From: Massilia violaceinigra | GTDB taxonomy: Bacteria; Pseudomonadota; Gammaproteobacteria; Burkholderiales; Burkholderiaceae_D | Direction: 5' to 3' | DNA length: 64,000 nt | NCBI RefSeq assembly: GCF_002752675.1 | Contig: NZ_CP024608.1 | Coordinates: forward strand, 2,480,001 to 2,544,000 | Notes under the pieces: model-generated | Databases searched by the model: none | What the model was told of the DNA's origin: nothing | What the model saw: only the letters and a program-made list of their open reading frames with translations | Shown here: piece by piece, positions 1 through 8,650 of the stretch | How positions within the stretch are numbered: the stretch's first letter is position 1 | Layout of the letters: every line of letters starts with the position of its first letter | Translations under genes and position numbers: made by a program

Positions 1-243
1 GGTTCCGGGCGCCTGACCGCGATCAGCGACATCGGCGGTCCGCCGACCACCTTCAAGGTCAAGAACAAGCTGGCCACCAGCCTGCAGCTCGGCCTGGTGT
101 ACAACATCAACGACCGCTGGTTCGCGGACGTGGCGTACATCAAGAGCTTCCTGAAGACCAAGGTCGATTTCTCGTCGGGCCAGACGCAGGACATCACGCT
201 CGATCCGCAAGTGATCAGTGTCGGGATCGGCTACAAGTTCTGA
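1..243 (+). CDS. OmpW-family outer membrane protein, C-terminal part
   Basis: Only the last 80 residues are present; the gene starts left of the window. The reading frame is open from base 1 and stops at TGA 241-243. The tail has alternating hydrophobic residues typical of beta-strands (LQLGLVYNINDRWFADVAY) and ends in VGIGYKF, with the terminal aromatic residue used as an outer membrane insertion signal. This matches the C-terminus of the small 8-stranded OmpW porins. A rho-independent terminator follows within a few bases. The family call rests on this fragment only, so another small beta-barrel is possible. Confidence 0.7.
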   Translation, partial: GSGRLTAISDIGGPPTTFKVKNKLATSLQLGLVYNINDRWFADVAYIKSFLKTKVDFSSGQTQDITLDPQVISVGIGYKF

Positions 244-247
244 TGTA

Positions 248-274
248 GAAAAACCCGCTTCGGCGGGTTTTTTC
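248..274 (+). terminator. Rho-independent terminator after the OmpW-type gene
   Basis: AAACCCGC-ttc-GGCGGGTTTTTTC forms a GC-rich stem with a short loop and a run of T, five bases after the stop codon of the porin gene. Confidence 0.85.
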
Positions 275-289
275 ATGGCGGGCACCTTG

Positions 290-601
290 TTATCTCAGAA
301 TGCCGAAGGTGTTCGCCACCCTGACGGACGCGGTTTTCAGCAACTGCGCGTCAAGACCGAGTTCGTCCCAGGAAAAATTGAGTTCGACCACGTGCGGCGT
401 GGTCCGGCAGAAATCCGGATTGACGCGCACGATTTCCAGCGCCAGCGTGGATCTTCCCGGCGCACCTTTGGGCATGCGCACCTCGAAGTCTTCTTTCTTC
501 GTGCAGCCGGTGGACTTGACCCACAGTGTCAGGCTTTTCTCGTCAAATCTGATACCGTGCAAGCGTTCCAGTTCTTCTTTTCGCGAAACCGAGGTGTCCA
601 T
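290..601 (-). CDS. Small conserved hypothetical protein (103 aa)
   Basis: I do not recognise a family. The start at 601 (MDTSVSRKEEL) is chosen because GGAG lies six bases upstream; an in-frame ATG at 613 would include that site in the coding region. The product is soluble with no signal peptide or membrane segment and has a mixed charged composition (RKEELERLHGIRF, VRMPKGAPGRSTLALEIV). It is convergent with the OmpW-type gene and could share its terminator region. Codon use resembles the host genes. No function is proposed. Confidence 0.6.
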   Translation of the reverse strand: MDTSVSRKEELERLHGIRFDEKSLTLWVKSTGCTKKEDFEVRMPKGAPGRSTLALEIVRVNPDFCRTTPHVVELNFSWDELGLDAQLLKTASVRVANTFGILR

Positions 602-802
602 ATTATTCTCCATTTGAAAGAATGCTCAAGTGAGCGAAGCGCTGCGCCCGCGGCGTCGCCATGGCATGCAGCTTCGTCTCCCTTGCCTTGGAGACGTGGC
701 GTTAGCGAATGATAGGAAAAGCGCCGTCCCCGGCACTTAATCTGGATCACGATCCCGGCGGTCAGACTCGGCCGCAACGGTGTCCTGGACATGAATGAGG
801 GA

Positions 803-833
803 CGAAAAAAAACCCGCCGCGGCGGGTTTCTCG
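803..833 (-). terminator. Terminator of the acyl-CoA dehydrogenase gene
   Basis: Read on the minus strand, AAACCCGCC-GCGGCGGGTTT followed by eight T forms a strong hairpin about 25 bases after the stop of the gcdH-like gene. The A-run on the plus strand shows that the minus orientation is the relevant one. Confidence 0.8.
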
Positions 834-857
834 TGTTGCGTGCGCTTCTCGTGTTTT

Positions 858-2054
858 TTATTGGAAAGCCTGGATCCCGGTCTGCGCGCGACCCAGGATC
901 AGCGCATGGATATCGTGCGTGCCTTCGTAGGTGTTGACCACTTCCAGGTTGACCATGTGACGGATCACGCCGAACTCGTCCGAAATGCCGTTACCACCCA
1001 GCATGTCGCGCGCCACGCGGGCGATGTCCAGCGACTTGCCGCAGGAATTGCGCTTCATCATCGAGGTGATTTCCACCGCCGCCGTGCCGGCATCCTTCAT
1101 GCGGCCCAGCTGCAGGCAGCCTTGCAGGCCGAGGGTGATTTCGGTCTGCATGTCGGCCAGTTTCTTTTGCACCAGCTGATTGGCGGCCAGCGGACGGCCG
1201 AACTGCACGCGGTCCATGGTGTACTGGCGCGCGGTGTGCCAGCATGCCTCGGCCGCACCCAGCGCGCCCCAGGCGATGCCGTAGCGGGCCGAATTGAGGC
1301 AGGTGAACGGGCCTTTCAGGCCGCGCACGTCCGGGAAAGCGTTTTCTTCCGGGCAGAACACATTGTCCATGACGATCTCGCCCGTGATCGAGGCGCGCAG
1401 GCCGAACTTGCCGTGAATCGCAGGCGCCGTCAAGCCGGCCATGCCTTTTTCCAGCACGAAGCCGCGGATCGCGCCTTCATCGTCCTTGGCCCAGACCACG
1501 AACACATCGGCCACCGGCGAATTGGTGATCCACATCTTCGAGCCGCTCAGCGAGTAGCCGCCAGCAACCTTCTTGGCGCGCGTGATCATCGATCCCGGGT
1601 CGGAACCGTGGTTCGGCTCGGTCAGGCCGAAGCAGCCGATCCATTCGCCGGTCGCCAGCTTCGGCAGGTATTTCTGGCGCTGCTCTTCGGTGCCGAATTC
1701 ATAGATCGGCACCATCACCAGCGACGATTGCACGCTCATCATCGAGCGGTAGCCCGAATCGATGCGCTCGACTTCGCGCGCGATCAGGCCGTAGGCCACG
1801 TAATTCATGCCCGGACCGCCGTACTGCTCGGGGATGGTCGGTCCCAGCAAGCCCAGATCGCCCATTTCGCGGAAGATGGTCGTGTCCATGCGCTCGTGGC
1901 GGAACGCTTCGAGGATGCGCGGCGCCAGCTTGTCCTGGCAGTACGCGGCGGCGGCGTCGCGCACCATGCGTTCATCATCGGTGAGCTGAAGATTGAGCAA
2001 CAGCGGGTCGTCCCAGTGGAATTTGGCTTTGCTGGGCGCATCGGATCGGGTCAT
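858..2054 (-). CDS. gcdH: Glutaryl-CoA dehydrogenase
   Basis: A 398-residue acyl-CoA dehydrogenase. Glutaryl-CoA dehydrogenase converts glutaryl-CoA to crotonyl-CoA and CO2 in lysine/tryptophan degradation, using FAD and an electron-transfer flavoprotein. The FAD-binding signature [14 protein letters not shown] lies at about residues 141-154, and the catalytic glutamate sits in [17 protein letters not shown] (E377). This [14 protein letters not shown] context is characteristic of GcdH. Length matches the family (about 395). The ATG at 2054 has AGGAA just upstream; a longer frame to 2477 overlaps the neighbouring gene and adds unrelated sequence. Its position is isolated, with its own terminator. 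Confidence 0.93.
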   Translation of the reverse strand: MTRSDAPSKAKFHWDDPLLLNLQLTDDERMVRDAAAAYCQDKLAPRILEAFRHERMDTTIFREMGDLGLLGPTIPEQYGGPGMNYVAYGLIAREVERIDSGYRSMMSVQSSLVMVPIYEFGTEEQRQKYLPKLATGEWIGCFGLTEPNHGSDPGSMITRAKKVAGGYSLSGSKMWITNSPVADVFVVWAKDDEGAIRGFVLEKGMAGLTAPAIHGKFGLRASITGEIVMDNVFCPEENAFPDVRGLKGPFTCLNSARYGIAWGALGAAEACWHTARQYTMDRVQFGRPLAANQLVQKKLADMQTEITLGLQGCLQLGRMKDAGTAAVEITSMMKRNSCGKSLDIARVARDMLGGNGISDEFGVIRHMVNLEVVNTYEGTHDIHALILGRAQTGIQAFQ

Positions 2055-2146
2055 GGCGGTTCCTGTCTCTGTTTTAGTATTGGCGAATGGTGGGAATGGC
2101 TGGATAAACCAAACTTGTATAGACTGCTTTTGGGGTGATGCGGATT

Positions 2147-2656
2147 TTACCGCGTTTGGGTGCTGCCGAATTGCCCGCCGTGAAAAATGAGCGAGGCTTG
2201 CGGCTGCACCGCGCACTCTTCGACTTCGCCCACGAAAATCACGTGGTCGCCCTCGGGATAGCGGCTGCGGTTGTGGCACTCGAACCATGCCGACACGCCC
2301 TTCAAGATGGGCTGGCCGGTGCGCGAGAGCTCGTATTCGATGTCGCCGAACGGGTTTTCGCTGCGCTTGGCGAAACGCTGCGCCAGGTGGGCCTGGTCGG
2401 CGCCGAGCACGTTGATGACGTAGTGCGAGTTGCCGCTGAAGATGGGCAAGCTGTTGGCAACATTGCCTAGACTCCACAATACCAGTGGCGGGTCGAGCGA
2501 GACCGAATTGAAGGAGCTGGCCGTCAGGCCGCGGAAGCTGCCGTCGGCCAGGCGCGTCGTGATCACGGTAACGCCGGTGGCAAACTGCGACAGTGCTTGG
2601 CGAAATTGCGCCGTGTCGAATGCGCGCGTATCGGCGCGGGGTGAGCTAGTGTTCAT
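2147..2656 (-). CDS. Flavin reductase family protein (FMN-binding split barrel)
   Basis: A 169-residue protein of the flavin reductase-like (HpaC/ActVB/DIM6-NTAB) family. These soluble enzymes reduce FMN or FAD with NAD(P)H and supply reduced flavin to partner monooxygenases. Family hallmarks are [17 protein letters not shown] near the N-terminus, [21 protein letters not shown] in the flavin-binding region and [10 protein letters not shown] in the C-terminal half. The start is the ATG at 2656 ([13 protein letters not shown]). No monooxygenase lies next to it, so its partner cannot be named. It shares strand and a 92-bp gap with gcdH, but a shared transcript is only possible. Confidence 0.85.
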   Translation of the reverse strand: MNTSSPRADTRAFDTAQFRQALSQFATGVTVITTRLADGSFRGLTASSFNSVSLDPPLVLWSLGNVANSLPIFSGNSHYVINVLGADQAHLAQRFAKRSENPFGDIEYELSRTGQPILKGVSAWFECHNRSRYPEGDHVIFVGEVEECAVQPQASLIFHGGQFGSTQTR

Positions 2657-2798
2657 TATTGCCCTGTGGTTTATGCCATTATGCCAAATTTTGGCGCTCC
2701 CCGGCTTTTCCGGCGCCGCCGGCCGGCCCGATTGCAGGTGCATGCCGGGTCGCTTTGCGTTACAGTTATCCCATATCAATAAGTCAGCGGGGTGCGCC

Positions 2799-3338
2799 AT
2801 GACCAACCAATCCGGGATGCAAGTCGCCATTCTGGGCGGCGGCTGCTTCTGGTGCCTCGAAGCGGTCTTTCTGGAAGCGCGCGGCGTGCTCAAGGTCGAG
2901 TCCGGTTACATGGGCGGCCACGACGACAATCCGACTTACGAACAGGTCTGCGCCGGCGCCACCGGGCACGCCGAAGTGGTGCGCATCGTGTTCGATGCCG
3001 GCGCCATCGAGTACCACGACCTGCTCGAAATTTTCTTCACGATCCACGATCCGACCACCCTGAACCGCCAGGGCAACGATGTCGGCACCCAGTACCGCTC
3101 CGTCATTTTCGTCGATTCGCCCGAGCAGGAAGCGACCGCGCGCCAGGTGATCGCCGAAATGGCGTGTGTATGGGACGCGCCCATCGTCACCCAGGTGCAG
3201 CCGGCCGGAACCTGGCACAAGGCCGAAGACGAGCACCAGAACTATTTCAGCCGCCATCCGCTGCAGGGCTATTGCGCGCTGGTGGTGGCACCCAAGGTCA
3301 CCAAGTTCCTGACCACCTTTGCCGGGCGCCTCACATGA
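2799..3338 (+). CDS. msrA: Peptide methionine sulfoxide reductase A
   Basis: MsrA reduces the S-epimer of methionine sulfoxide in proteins and free methionine, with thioredoxin as reductant. The 179-residue product carries the GGGCFWCLEA signature at residues 13-22, with catalytic Cys16, followed by VESGYMGG and NPTYEQVC, and the HAEVV and HDPTTLNRQGNDVGTQYRS blocks of the family. It ends shortly after HPLQGYC. The start is the ATG at 2799; a longer upstream frame to 2430 overlaps the divergent flavin reductase gene and has no homology features. It is single-domain, without a fused MsrB. Confidence 0.95.
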   Translation: MTNQSGMQVAILGGGCFWCLEAVFLEARGVLKVESGYMGGHDDNPTYEQVCAGATGHAEVVRIVFDAGAIEYHDLLEIFFTIHDPTTLNRQGNDVGTQYRSVIFVDSPEQEATARQVIAEMACVWDAPIVTQVQPAGTWHKAEDEHQNYFSRHPLQGYCALVVAPKVTKFLTTFAGRLT

Positions 3339-3374
3339 CGCCCGCCAGCCCCACCTCGTAACCCGGGATTTGCC

Positions 3375-4436
3375 ATGAAGGTAGTGATCGTCGACGACAC
3401 GCACATCAATCTGGTCCTGATGTCGCGCCTGATGGAAAAACTGCCCGGGGTCGTGACGGTGGCCTTCCAGTCGGCGCACGAGGCGCTGGCGTGGTGCCGC
3501 GAGCACCCCTGCGACCTGCTGGTGCTCGACTACCTGATGCCGGACTTGAACGGGCTCGACTTCATTGCCGCACTCGGCGGCGACGCGCCAGGCGACGCGC
3601 GCGACCGCCCGCCGGTGCTGATGGTCACGGCCAGCCAGGATGTCGACATCCGCCACCGCGCGCTGGAAAACGGCGCCAACGATTTTCTGATCAAGCCGAT
3701 CGACAAGGTCGAATTCCTGGCGCGCATCCGCAACATGCTCGAACTGCGGCGCGCCACCCTGGCCCTGCAAAGCCGCGCCAGCTGGCTGGCCAGCGAGGTG
3801 GGCAAGGCCACCGCCGAACTGCGCGCGCGCGAACAGGAAACCATCCTCCTGCTGTGCCGCGCCTCGGAGTACCGCGACCCCGAAACGGGCGCCCACATCC
3901 AGCGCATGGCGCACTACTCCTGCCTGATCGCGGCCGCACTGGGCCTGTCGAACCAGGAACAGGAATGCATCCTCAACGCCGCGCCCATGCACGATATCGG
4001 CAAGGTCGGCACGCCCGACCACATCCTGCTCAAGCCGGGCCGCCTCACCCCCGACGAGATGGACATCATGCGCCAGCACGCGGCGATCGGCTACAACATC
4101 CTCAAGGCCAGCGAAGCGGGCATGCTGCAGCTGGCCGCGGTGATCGCCCACACCCACCATGAGCGCTTCGACGGCCAGGGCTATCCCAACGGCCTGGCGG
4201 GCGAGGCTATCCCGCTGGCGGGGCGCATCGTCGCCGTGGCCGACGTGTTCGACGCCCTGACCAGCGTGCGCCCGTACAAGAAGGCCTGGACCCTGGACGC
4301 GGCGCGCACCTACCTGCTGGACAACAGCGGCAGCCATTTCGACCCCCGCTGCGTGGACGCGCTGATGCGGCGCTGGCCGGCGGTGCTGGAGATCCGCGCC
4401 CGCTTTTGCGACGCCGCCCGCCAGGACGCGGCCTGA
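3375..4436 (+). CDS. Response regulator with HD-GYP c-di-GMP phosphodiesterase domain
   Basis: A 353-residue RpfG-like protein. Residues 1-125 form a receiver domain with acidic pocket VDD, phosphoacceptor D52 in LLVLDYLMPD and K107 in FLIKPIDK. After a helical linker, residues 170-325 form an HD-GYP domain with the HD pair at 206-207 (MHDIGKVG) and GYP at 269-271 (GQGYPNG). HD-GYP enzymes degrade c-di-GMP to GMP. The metal-binding motifs look complete, so activity is expected. The hybrid kinase gene starts four bases after its stop, so the two are probably a cognate pair and one transcript. Confidence 0.93.
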   Translation: MKVVIVDDTHINLVLMSRLMEKLPGVVTVAFQSAHEALAWCREHPCDLLVLDYLMPDLNGLDFIAALGGDAPGDARDRPPVLMVTASQDVDIRHRALENGANDFLIKPIDKVEFLARIRNMLELRRATLALQSRASWLASEVGKATAELRAREQETILLLCRASEYRDPETGAHIQRMAHYSCLIAAALGLSNQEQECILNAAPMHDIGKVGTPDHILLKPGRLTPDEMDIMRQHAAIGYNILKASEAGMLQLAAVIAHTHHERFDGQGYPNGLAGEAIPLAGRIVAVADVFDALTSVRPYKKAWTLDAARTYLLDNSGSHFDPRCVDALMRRWPAVLEIRARFCDAARQDAA

Positions 4437-4439
4437 CGC

Positions 4440-6722
4440 ATGCGCCACCAGCGACTGCTGCGCCAGCTGCGGCGCACGCTCGGCGTGAGCAGCGAACGGG
4501 CCTTGCAGGAGCGCCTGGGCGGCCTGCGCGCGCTGGGCGACCCGGCCCTGGCCGAAGGCCTGGCCGCCTTGCTCGACGCCGTCTCGCGCAGCTACGAGGA
4601 ATCGGACCGCGACCTGCAGGTACGCACCCGCATGCTCGAGATCAGCTCGGACGAACTGATCGGCGCCAACGACCAGCTGCGCGCGGAAGCGGCGCGCCAG
4701 GATGAAGTGCTGCGCTCGCTCCAGGCGAGCCTGGGACGCCTGGCCAGGCCGGCCGATCCCCAGGCAGGCGGCGCCGACCTGCTCGGCATGACGCGCGCGC
4801 TCGAACAGCTGGTGCAGCAGCGCGAAAGCGCGCGCGAGCTGACCGAACAGATTCTCGACCAGCTGCCGATCCCCGTGTTCCTGAAAGACCGGCAAGGGCG
4901 CTTCGTGCGCTTCAACCGCCAGTTCCAGGAATTCGCGCGCCGCAGCCGGGCCGAGATCGAAGGGCGCACTATCGATGACGTCGGCCCGCGCAGGTGGGCC
5001 GGCCAGACCCGCGAGGAAGACGAGCAGGCCTGGCGCACCGGGCGCATGGTCACCAGCGAGCGCCGCCTGGCCAATCTCGACCCGCCGGTCGACGTGGTGG
5101 TCAGCCGCATCGTGATCCACAGCGGCGGCGAATCGTACCTGCTGGGCTTTTCGATCGATGTCAGCGAACAGCGCGCCGCGCGCGACGCCATGCAGCGCGC
5201 GGTCGAATCGGCGCAGGCGGCCAGCCGCGCCAAGAGCGATTTCCTGGCCAACATGAGCCATGAAATCCGCACCCCGATGAACGGCATCCTCGGCATGACC
5301 GAACTGGTGCTCGAATCGGGGCTGGCGCCGCAGCAGCGCGAAGACATCGAACTGGTCAAGGGCTCGGCCGACGCGCTGCTGAGCATCATCGACGACATCC
5401 TCGATTTTTCCAAGATCGAGGCGGGCAAGCTCGATATCGACGACGTGCCGTTCGACCTGGGCAAGCTGGTGCGCGAAACGCTGCGCTCGCTGGCCCTGCC
5501 GGCGCGCCAGAAAGGGCTGGCGCTGGCCTGCGAGCTGCCGCCGCACCTGCCGCGCGCGCTCAAGGGCGACCCCGGCAGGCTGCGCCAGGTGCTGATCAAC
5601 CTGCTGGGCAATGCGATCAAGTTCACCAGCGAAGGCGGGGTGACGCTGGCCGTGACGCTGCGGCGCGTGTCGGAGCAACGCTGCGACGTCGAGTTCGCGG
5701 TGCGCGACACCGGCATCGGCATCGCGCCGGACCAGCAAACCCTGATCTTCGACGCCTTTTCCCAGGTCGACGGTTCGACCACGCGCCAGTACGGCGGCAC
5801 CGGCCTGGGGCTGACCATCTGCCGGCGCCTGGTGCTCCTGATGCAGGGCGACATTTCCGTCAGCAGCGAAGCGGGCCGCGGCAGCGTGTTCCGCTTTCGC
5901 GTGCCGCTCGGGCAGACGGCCGCCGCGCCGGTGGAGGCGCCGGCGCATGGCCGCGCGAGCGTATCGGCGGCGCTGCCGGCTACCGTGCCGCCGGTGCAGG
6001 CGGGCCGCCTGCACATCGTGCTGGCGGAGGACAATCCGGTCAACCAGCGCCTGGCGCTGCGCCTGCTGGAGAAAATGGGGCATCGCGTGACCGTGGCCGA
6101 CAACGGCCTCGATGCGCTCGAACACGCGCTGCACGGCGGCGCCGACCTGGTGCTGATGGATGTGCAGATGCCGGGCCTCGATGGCATGTCGGCCACGCGC
6201 GCCATCCGCCGTTGGGAAGCGGCGCACGGCGGCCATGTGGCGGTGGTGGCCATGACGGCGCGCGCGATGCAGGGCGACCGCGAGCGCTGCCTGGAGGCCG
6301 GCATGGACGACTATCTGTCCAAGCCGCTCGACAGCGCGCGCCTGCGCGAGGTGCTCGCGCGGTTTCATGGCCGGCGGCCCGGCGCGGTACTGGACTGGCG
6401 CGGCGCCTTGCTGCGCCTGGACGGCGACCGTGAGCTGCTGCACGAACTGGCCGCCCTGTTCATCAGCGACGGACCGCAGCTGTTCGATGCGCTCGACCAG
6501 GCGCTCGCCGCCGGCGACACCGGCACCGCCCAGCGCGCCGCGCACAGCCTGCGGGGCGTGCTGGTCAACTTCGGCGCCCGGCGCGCCATCGCCTGCACCG
6601 AACGGATCACGGCGAACCTGCGCGACGCCGCCCCGGCGCCGCCGGCACGCGCGCTGGCGCACGACCTGGCCGCCGCGCTCGACGATGTGTATGCGGCGCT
6701 GGGCAGCTACCTTGCCATCTGA
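4440..6722 (+). CDS. Hybrid sensor histidine kinase (PAS-HisKA-HATPase-REC-Hpt)
   Basis: A 760-residue soluble kinase without membrane segments. Order of parts: a helical N-terminus, a PAS-like sensor (about 138-250, LDQLPIPVFLKDRQGRFV), HisKA with H274 in MSHEIRTPMNG, HATPase with N-box GNAIKF and G-boxes DTGIGIA and GGTGLGLTIC, a receiver domain with D574 (LMDVQMPG), and a C-terminal Hpt domain with H702 (AAHSLRG). This architecture supports an internal His-Asp-His phosphorelay. The Hpt could pass phosphate to the D52 receiver of the HD-GYP protein encoded just upstream; that link is inference from the four-base spacing. Confidence 0.93.
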   Translation: MRHQRLLRQLRRTLGVSSERALQERLGGLRALGDPALAEGLAALLDAVSRSYEESDRDLQVRTRMLEISSDELIGANDQLRAEAARQDEVLRSLQASLGRLARPADPQAGGADLLGMTRALEQLVQQRESARELTEQILDQLPIPVFLKDRQGRFVRFNRQFQEFARRSRAEIEGRTIDDVGPRRWAGQTREEDEQAWRTGRMVTSERRLANLDPPVDVVVSRIVIHSGGESYLLGFSIDVSEQRAARDAMQRAVESAQAASRAKSDFLANMSHEIRTPMNGILGMTELVLESGLAPQQREDIELVKGSADALLSIIDDILDFSKIEAGKLDIDDVPFDLGKLVRETLRSLALPARQKGLALACELPPHLPRALKGDPGRLRQVLINLLGNAIKFTSEGGVTLAVTLRRVSEQRCDVEFAVRDTGIGIAPDQQTLIFDAFSQVDGSTTRQYGGTGLGLTICRRLVLLMQGDISVSSEAGRGSVFRFRVPLGQTAAAPVEAPAHGRASVSAALPATVPPVQAGRLHIVLAEDNPVNQRLALRLLEKMGHRVTVADNGLDALEHALHGGADLVLMDVQMPGLDGMSATRAIRRWEAAHGGHVAVVAMTARAMQGDRERCLEAGMDDYLSKPLDSARLREVLARFHGRRPGAVLDWRGALLRLDGDRELLHELAALFISDGPQLFDALDQALAAGDTGTAQRAAHSLRGVLVNFGARRAIACTERITANLRDAAPAPPARALAHDLAAALDDVYAALGSYLAI

Positions 6723-7061
6723 CACGTTCTGTCCGGCCGGAAAATTTTCCTGACCGCTTGCTGCGTCACACTCTTTTTCCGCGATCGCCATGCTGCGCGC
6801 AATGCCGCTGCCGGCCTTTTGTCGCCTGTTCATTCAGCTAGGGAAGGCCCTATACGAATCGTCAGGTTCCCCCGCATCGCAGCCAGCTTATTCTGAGTCA
6901 TGCCTACTGCTCTCGGGATTGAGCACGATGCTGTTCCAGCCTCGGATCTGCTTGCCAAGGTTGTTATCGTTACCCGGGGCTCCGCAGGAGTTTCGGGTCA
7001 CGGCCAATTTTTCTCAACGCGTCATTTTTGGTTTTTTTCAAATCTAGAGGAGTGCACGGAC
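6723..7061 (+). other. 339-bp gap upstream of the collagen-like gene
   Basis: No gene seen. It holds a perfect 12-bp palindrome GGAAAATTTTCC (6739-6750) shortly after the kinase stop and a weak hairpin TGCTC/GAGCA (6908-6925). The last 60 bases are T-rich. I cannot assign a sigma70 promoter with confidence. The size suggests that the collagen-like gene has its own control region. Confidence 0.5.
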
Positions 7062-7883
7062 ATGAATGAACAAGGCATGGTGTTATCGCTTAACGACGAT
7101 CAGATTCGCCAGATTCAAGCCCTCAGCGGCCAACGTATGACATCGATCCGGATTGTCCCCGACTTCCCTGGCGTGCAGGGTGCGCAGGCGCTGCAGGGCC
7201 TGCAGGGATCGCAAGCGTTCCCCGGGGTGCAGGGCTACCAGGGTGCCCAGGGATCGCAGTTCGTCCAAGGCTACCAGGGACCGCAGGCATTCCAGGGTGC
7301 TCGGGGACCGCAGGCATTCCAGGGACCGCAATCGCTCGTGGGCTACCAGGGCCAGCAAGCCGTTCTGGGACCGTTCGGATTCCAGGGCGGCGTCGGGCCG
7401 GTTGGCTTCCAGGGACCGCAGGCAGTGTTTGGCTTCCAGGGAGCGCAGGGCGTCCAGGGACCGTTTGGCTTTCCCAGCGTCCAGGGGCCGTTCGGATTTC
7501 CGGGCTTCTATGGGCCGGCCGGTTTCTTCAATCCATTCGGATTCCCTGGCATGCAAGGGCAGCAAGGGGGCCAGGGTCCGCAAGCATTCGTGGGCATCCA
7601 GGGCCCGCAGGGCTTCTTCGGGCCGCTAGGATTCCAGGGCGCCGTGGGACAGCAGGGCTTCCAGGGGCCGCAGGGCGTCCTCGGTTTCCAGGGTTCGCAG
7701 GGCTTCCAGGGGCCGCAAGCCTTCCAGGGCTTCCAGGGTGCGCAGGGATTCCAGGGTGTGCAAGGCCAGGGCTTCCAGGGATTCCCGGGCTTCCCGGGCG
7801 TACAGGGGTTCCAGGGCGCGCAAGGTCAGGGCTTCCAGGGTTACCCGGGCGTGCAAGGATATCCAGGCTATCAAGGGTATTAA
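7062..7883 (+). CDS. Collagen-like Gly-X-Gln triplet-repeat protein
   Basis: A 273-residue protein with a 35-residue non-repetitive N-terminus (MNEQGMVLSLNDDQIRQIQ...) followed by about 79 triplets, mostly Gly-X-Gln (GFQ, GVQ, GYQ, GAQ, GPQ), with some GPF, GFP and Ala or Ser replacing Gly. It ends in GYPGYQGY. The period of three with Gly first is collagen-like, but Gln dominates the third position and aromatic residues are frequent in the second, unlike typical bacterial collagens. There is no signal peptide or membrane segment. The ATG at 7062 has AGAGGAG ten bases upstream. An oxygenase-like gene and a small gene with a similar N-terminus follow. The role is unknown; structural filament or modified peptide precursor are both open. 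Confidence 0.85.
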   Translation: MNEQGMVLSLNDDQIRQIQALSGQRMTSIRIVPDFPGVQGAQALQGLQGSQAFPGVQGYQGAQGSQFVQGYQGPQAFQGARGPQAFQGPQSLVGYQGQQAVLGPFGFQGGVGPVGFQGPQAVFGFQGAQGVQGPFGFPSVQGPFGFPGFYGPAGFFNPFGFPGMQGQQGGQGPQAFVGIQGPQGFFGPLGFQGAVGQQGFQGPQGVLGFQGSQGFQGPQAFQGFQGAQGFQGVQGQGFQGFPGFPGVQGFQGAQGQGFQGYPGVQGYPGYQGY

Positions 7884-8000
7884 AAGGCGACGCCGCGCGG
7901 GTGCTGCTTGCCCGGTAAGCGGCTTTCGCTGGCCTGAGTGATGCGGCATCGCCCAGGCCATTTTTGCTCCTTGACCGACACATGCACGGAAGGATTGATC

Positions 8001-8060
8001 ATGTCAGCCCGGACTCCGAACAGCCCCGCGAACAGCCCCGCAGTTGCGCACAGACTGTGA
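8001..8060 (+). CDS. Possible 19-residue upstream peptide ORF
   Basis: ATG at 8001 is preceded by GGAAGGA at 7988-7994 with six bases of spacing, a better ribosome site than that of the oxygenase-like gene nine bases downstream. It would encode MSARTPNSPANSPAVAHRL, with a short repeat of NSPA. It could be a leader peptide that couples translation to the next gene, or chance. No homology is claimed. Confidence 0.3.
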   Translation: MSARTPNSPANSPAVAHRL

Positions 8061-8068
8061 TGTGAACC

Positions 8069-8626
8069 ATGCGCGAATCCATCATTGTCACCGACGATTT
8101 TTATCAGGACCCCGTGGGGGTGCGCGCGTTTGCCCTGCGCCAGGATTTTTCCGTCAAGGGAAATTACCCGGGTGCGCGCACCCAGGCGTTCCTGCACGAT
8201 GAGCTGGCGGCGGCCATTCAATCGGTGGTCGGGCTGCCCATCACGTACTGGCCGCGCGACACCTACAACGGTGCCTTTCAGTACAGCGTCGCCACCGACC
8301 GCACCTGGGTGCATGCCGACCACACCACCACCTGGTCCGGCGTGCTGTACCTGACGCCGAACGCGCCCGCGTCAGCCGGTACGGCTTTTTTCCGCCATCA
8401 CCAGAGCGGCAACGAGACGTATCCGGCCGATGAGGCCCAGCGCCGGCAATGCGATGCCGACGCCGGCGTGTGGGACCGCTGGCAGGTCACCGACCAGATC
8501 GGCAACCGCTTCAACCGCCTGATCCTGTTTCGCGGCCAGCGCTTTCACTGCAGCCGAGGCCATTTTGGCGAAACCAAGGAAAACGGCCGGCTTTTCCAGA
8601 CTTTCTTCTTCAACACGACCTATTAA
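8069..8626 (+). CDS. 2OG-Fe(II) oxygenase-like protein (DUF6445-like)
   Basis: A 185-residue soluble protein with a plausible 2-oxoglutarate/Fe(II) facial triad. The HxD pair is H82-A-D84 in TWVHADHTTTWSGVLYL, the distal histidine is H160 in LILFRGQRFHCSRGHFG, and R174 (NGRLFQTFFFN) is placed to bind 2-oxoglutarate. The double-stranded beta-helix spacing fits prolyl-hydroxylase-like enzymes; I believe it resembles DUF6445 proteins, without a search. Members of the superfamily hydroxylate peptides, amino acids or small molecules. Its place between a collagen-like protein and a small protein that share a leader-like N-terminus suggests those proteins as substrates. That is inference. Translation may be coupled to the short ORF just upstream. 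Confidence 0.75.
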   Translation: MRESIIVTDDFYQDPVGVRAFALRQDFSVKGNYPGARTQAFLHDELAAAIQSVVGLPITYWPRDTYNGAFQYSVATDRTWVHADHTTTWSGVLYLTPNAPASAGTAFFRHHQSGNETYPADEAQRRQCDADAGVWDRWQVTDQIGNRFNRLILFRGQRFHCSRGHFGETKENGRLFQTFFFNTTY

Positions 8627-8650
8627 AAGCATATAAAAAGGGAGCTTATT

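Noticed and set aside
2784..6833. 1349-residue open frame on the minus strand
   Set aside because: It is antisense to msrA, the HD-GYP and hybrid kinase genes, consists of A/R/H/Q-rich sequence without domains and arises from GC-rich codon bias.
7100..7880. CRISPR-like short repeats
   Set aside because: Repeats of about 9 bases follow the GXQ codons in frame and have no spacers of constant length; they are protein-coding.
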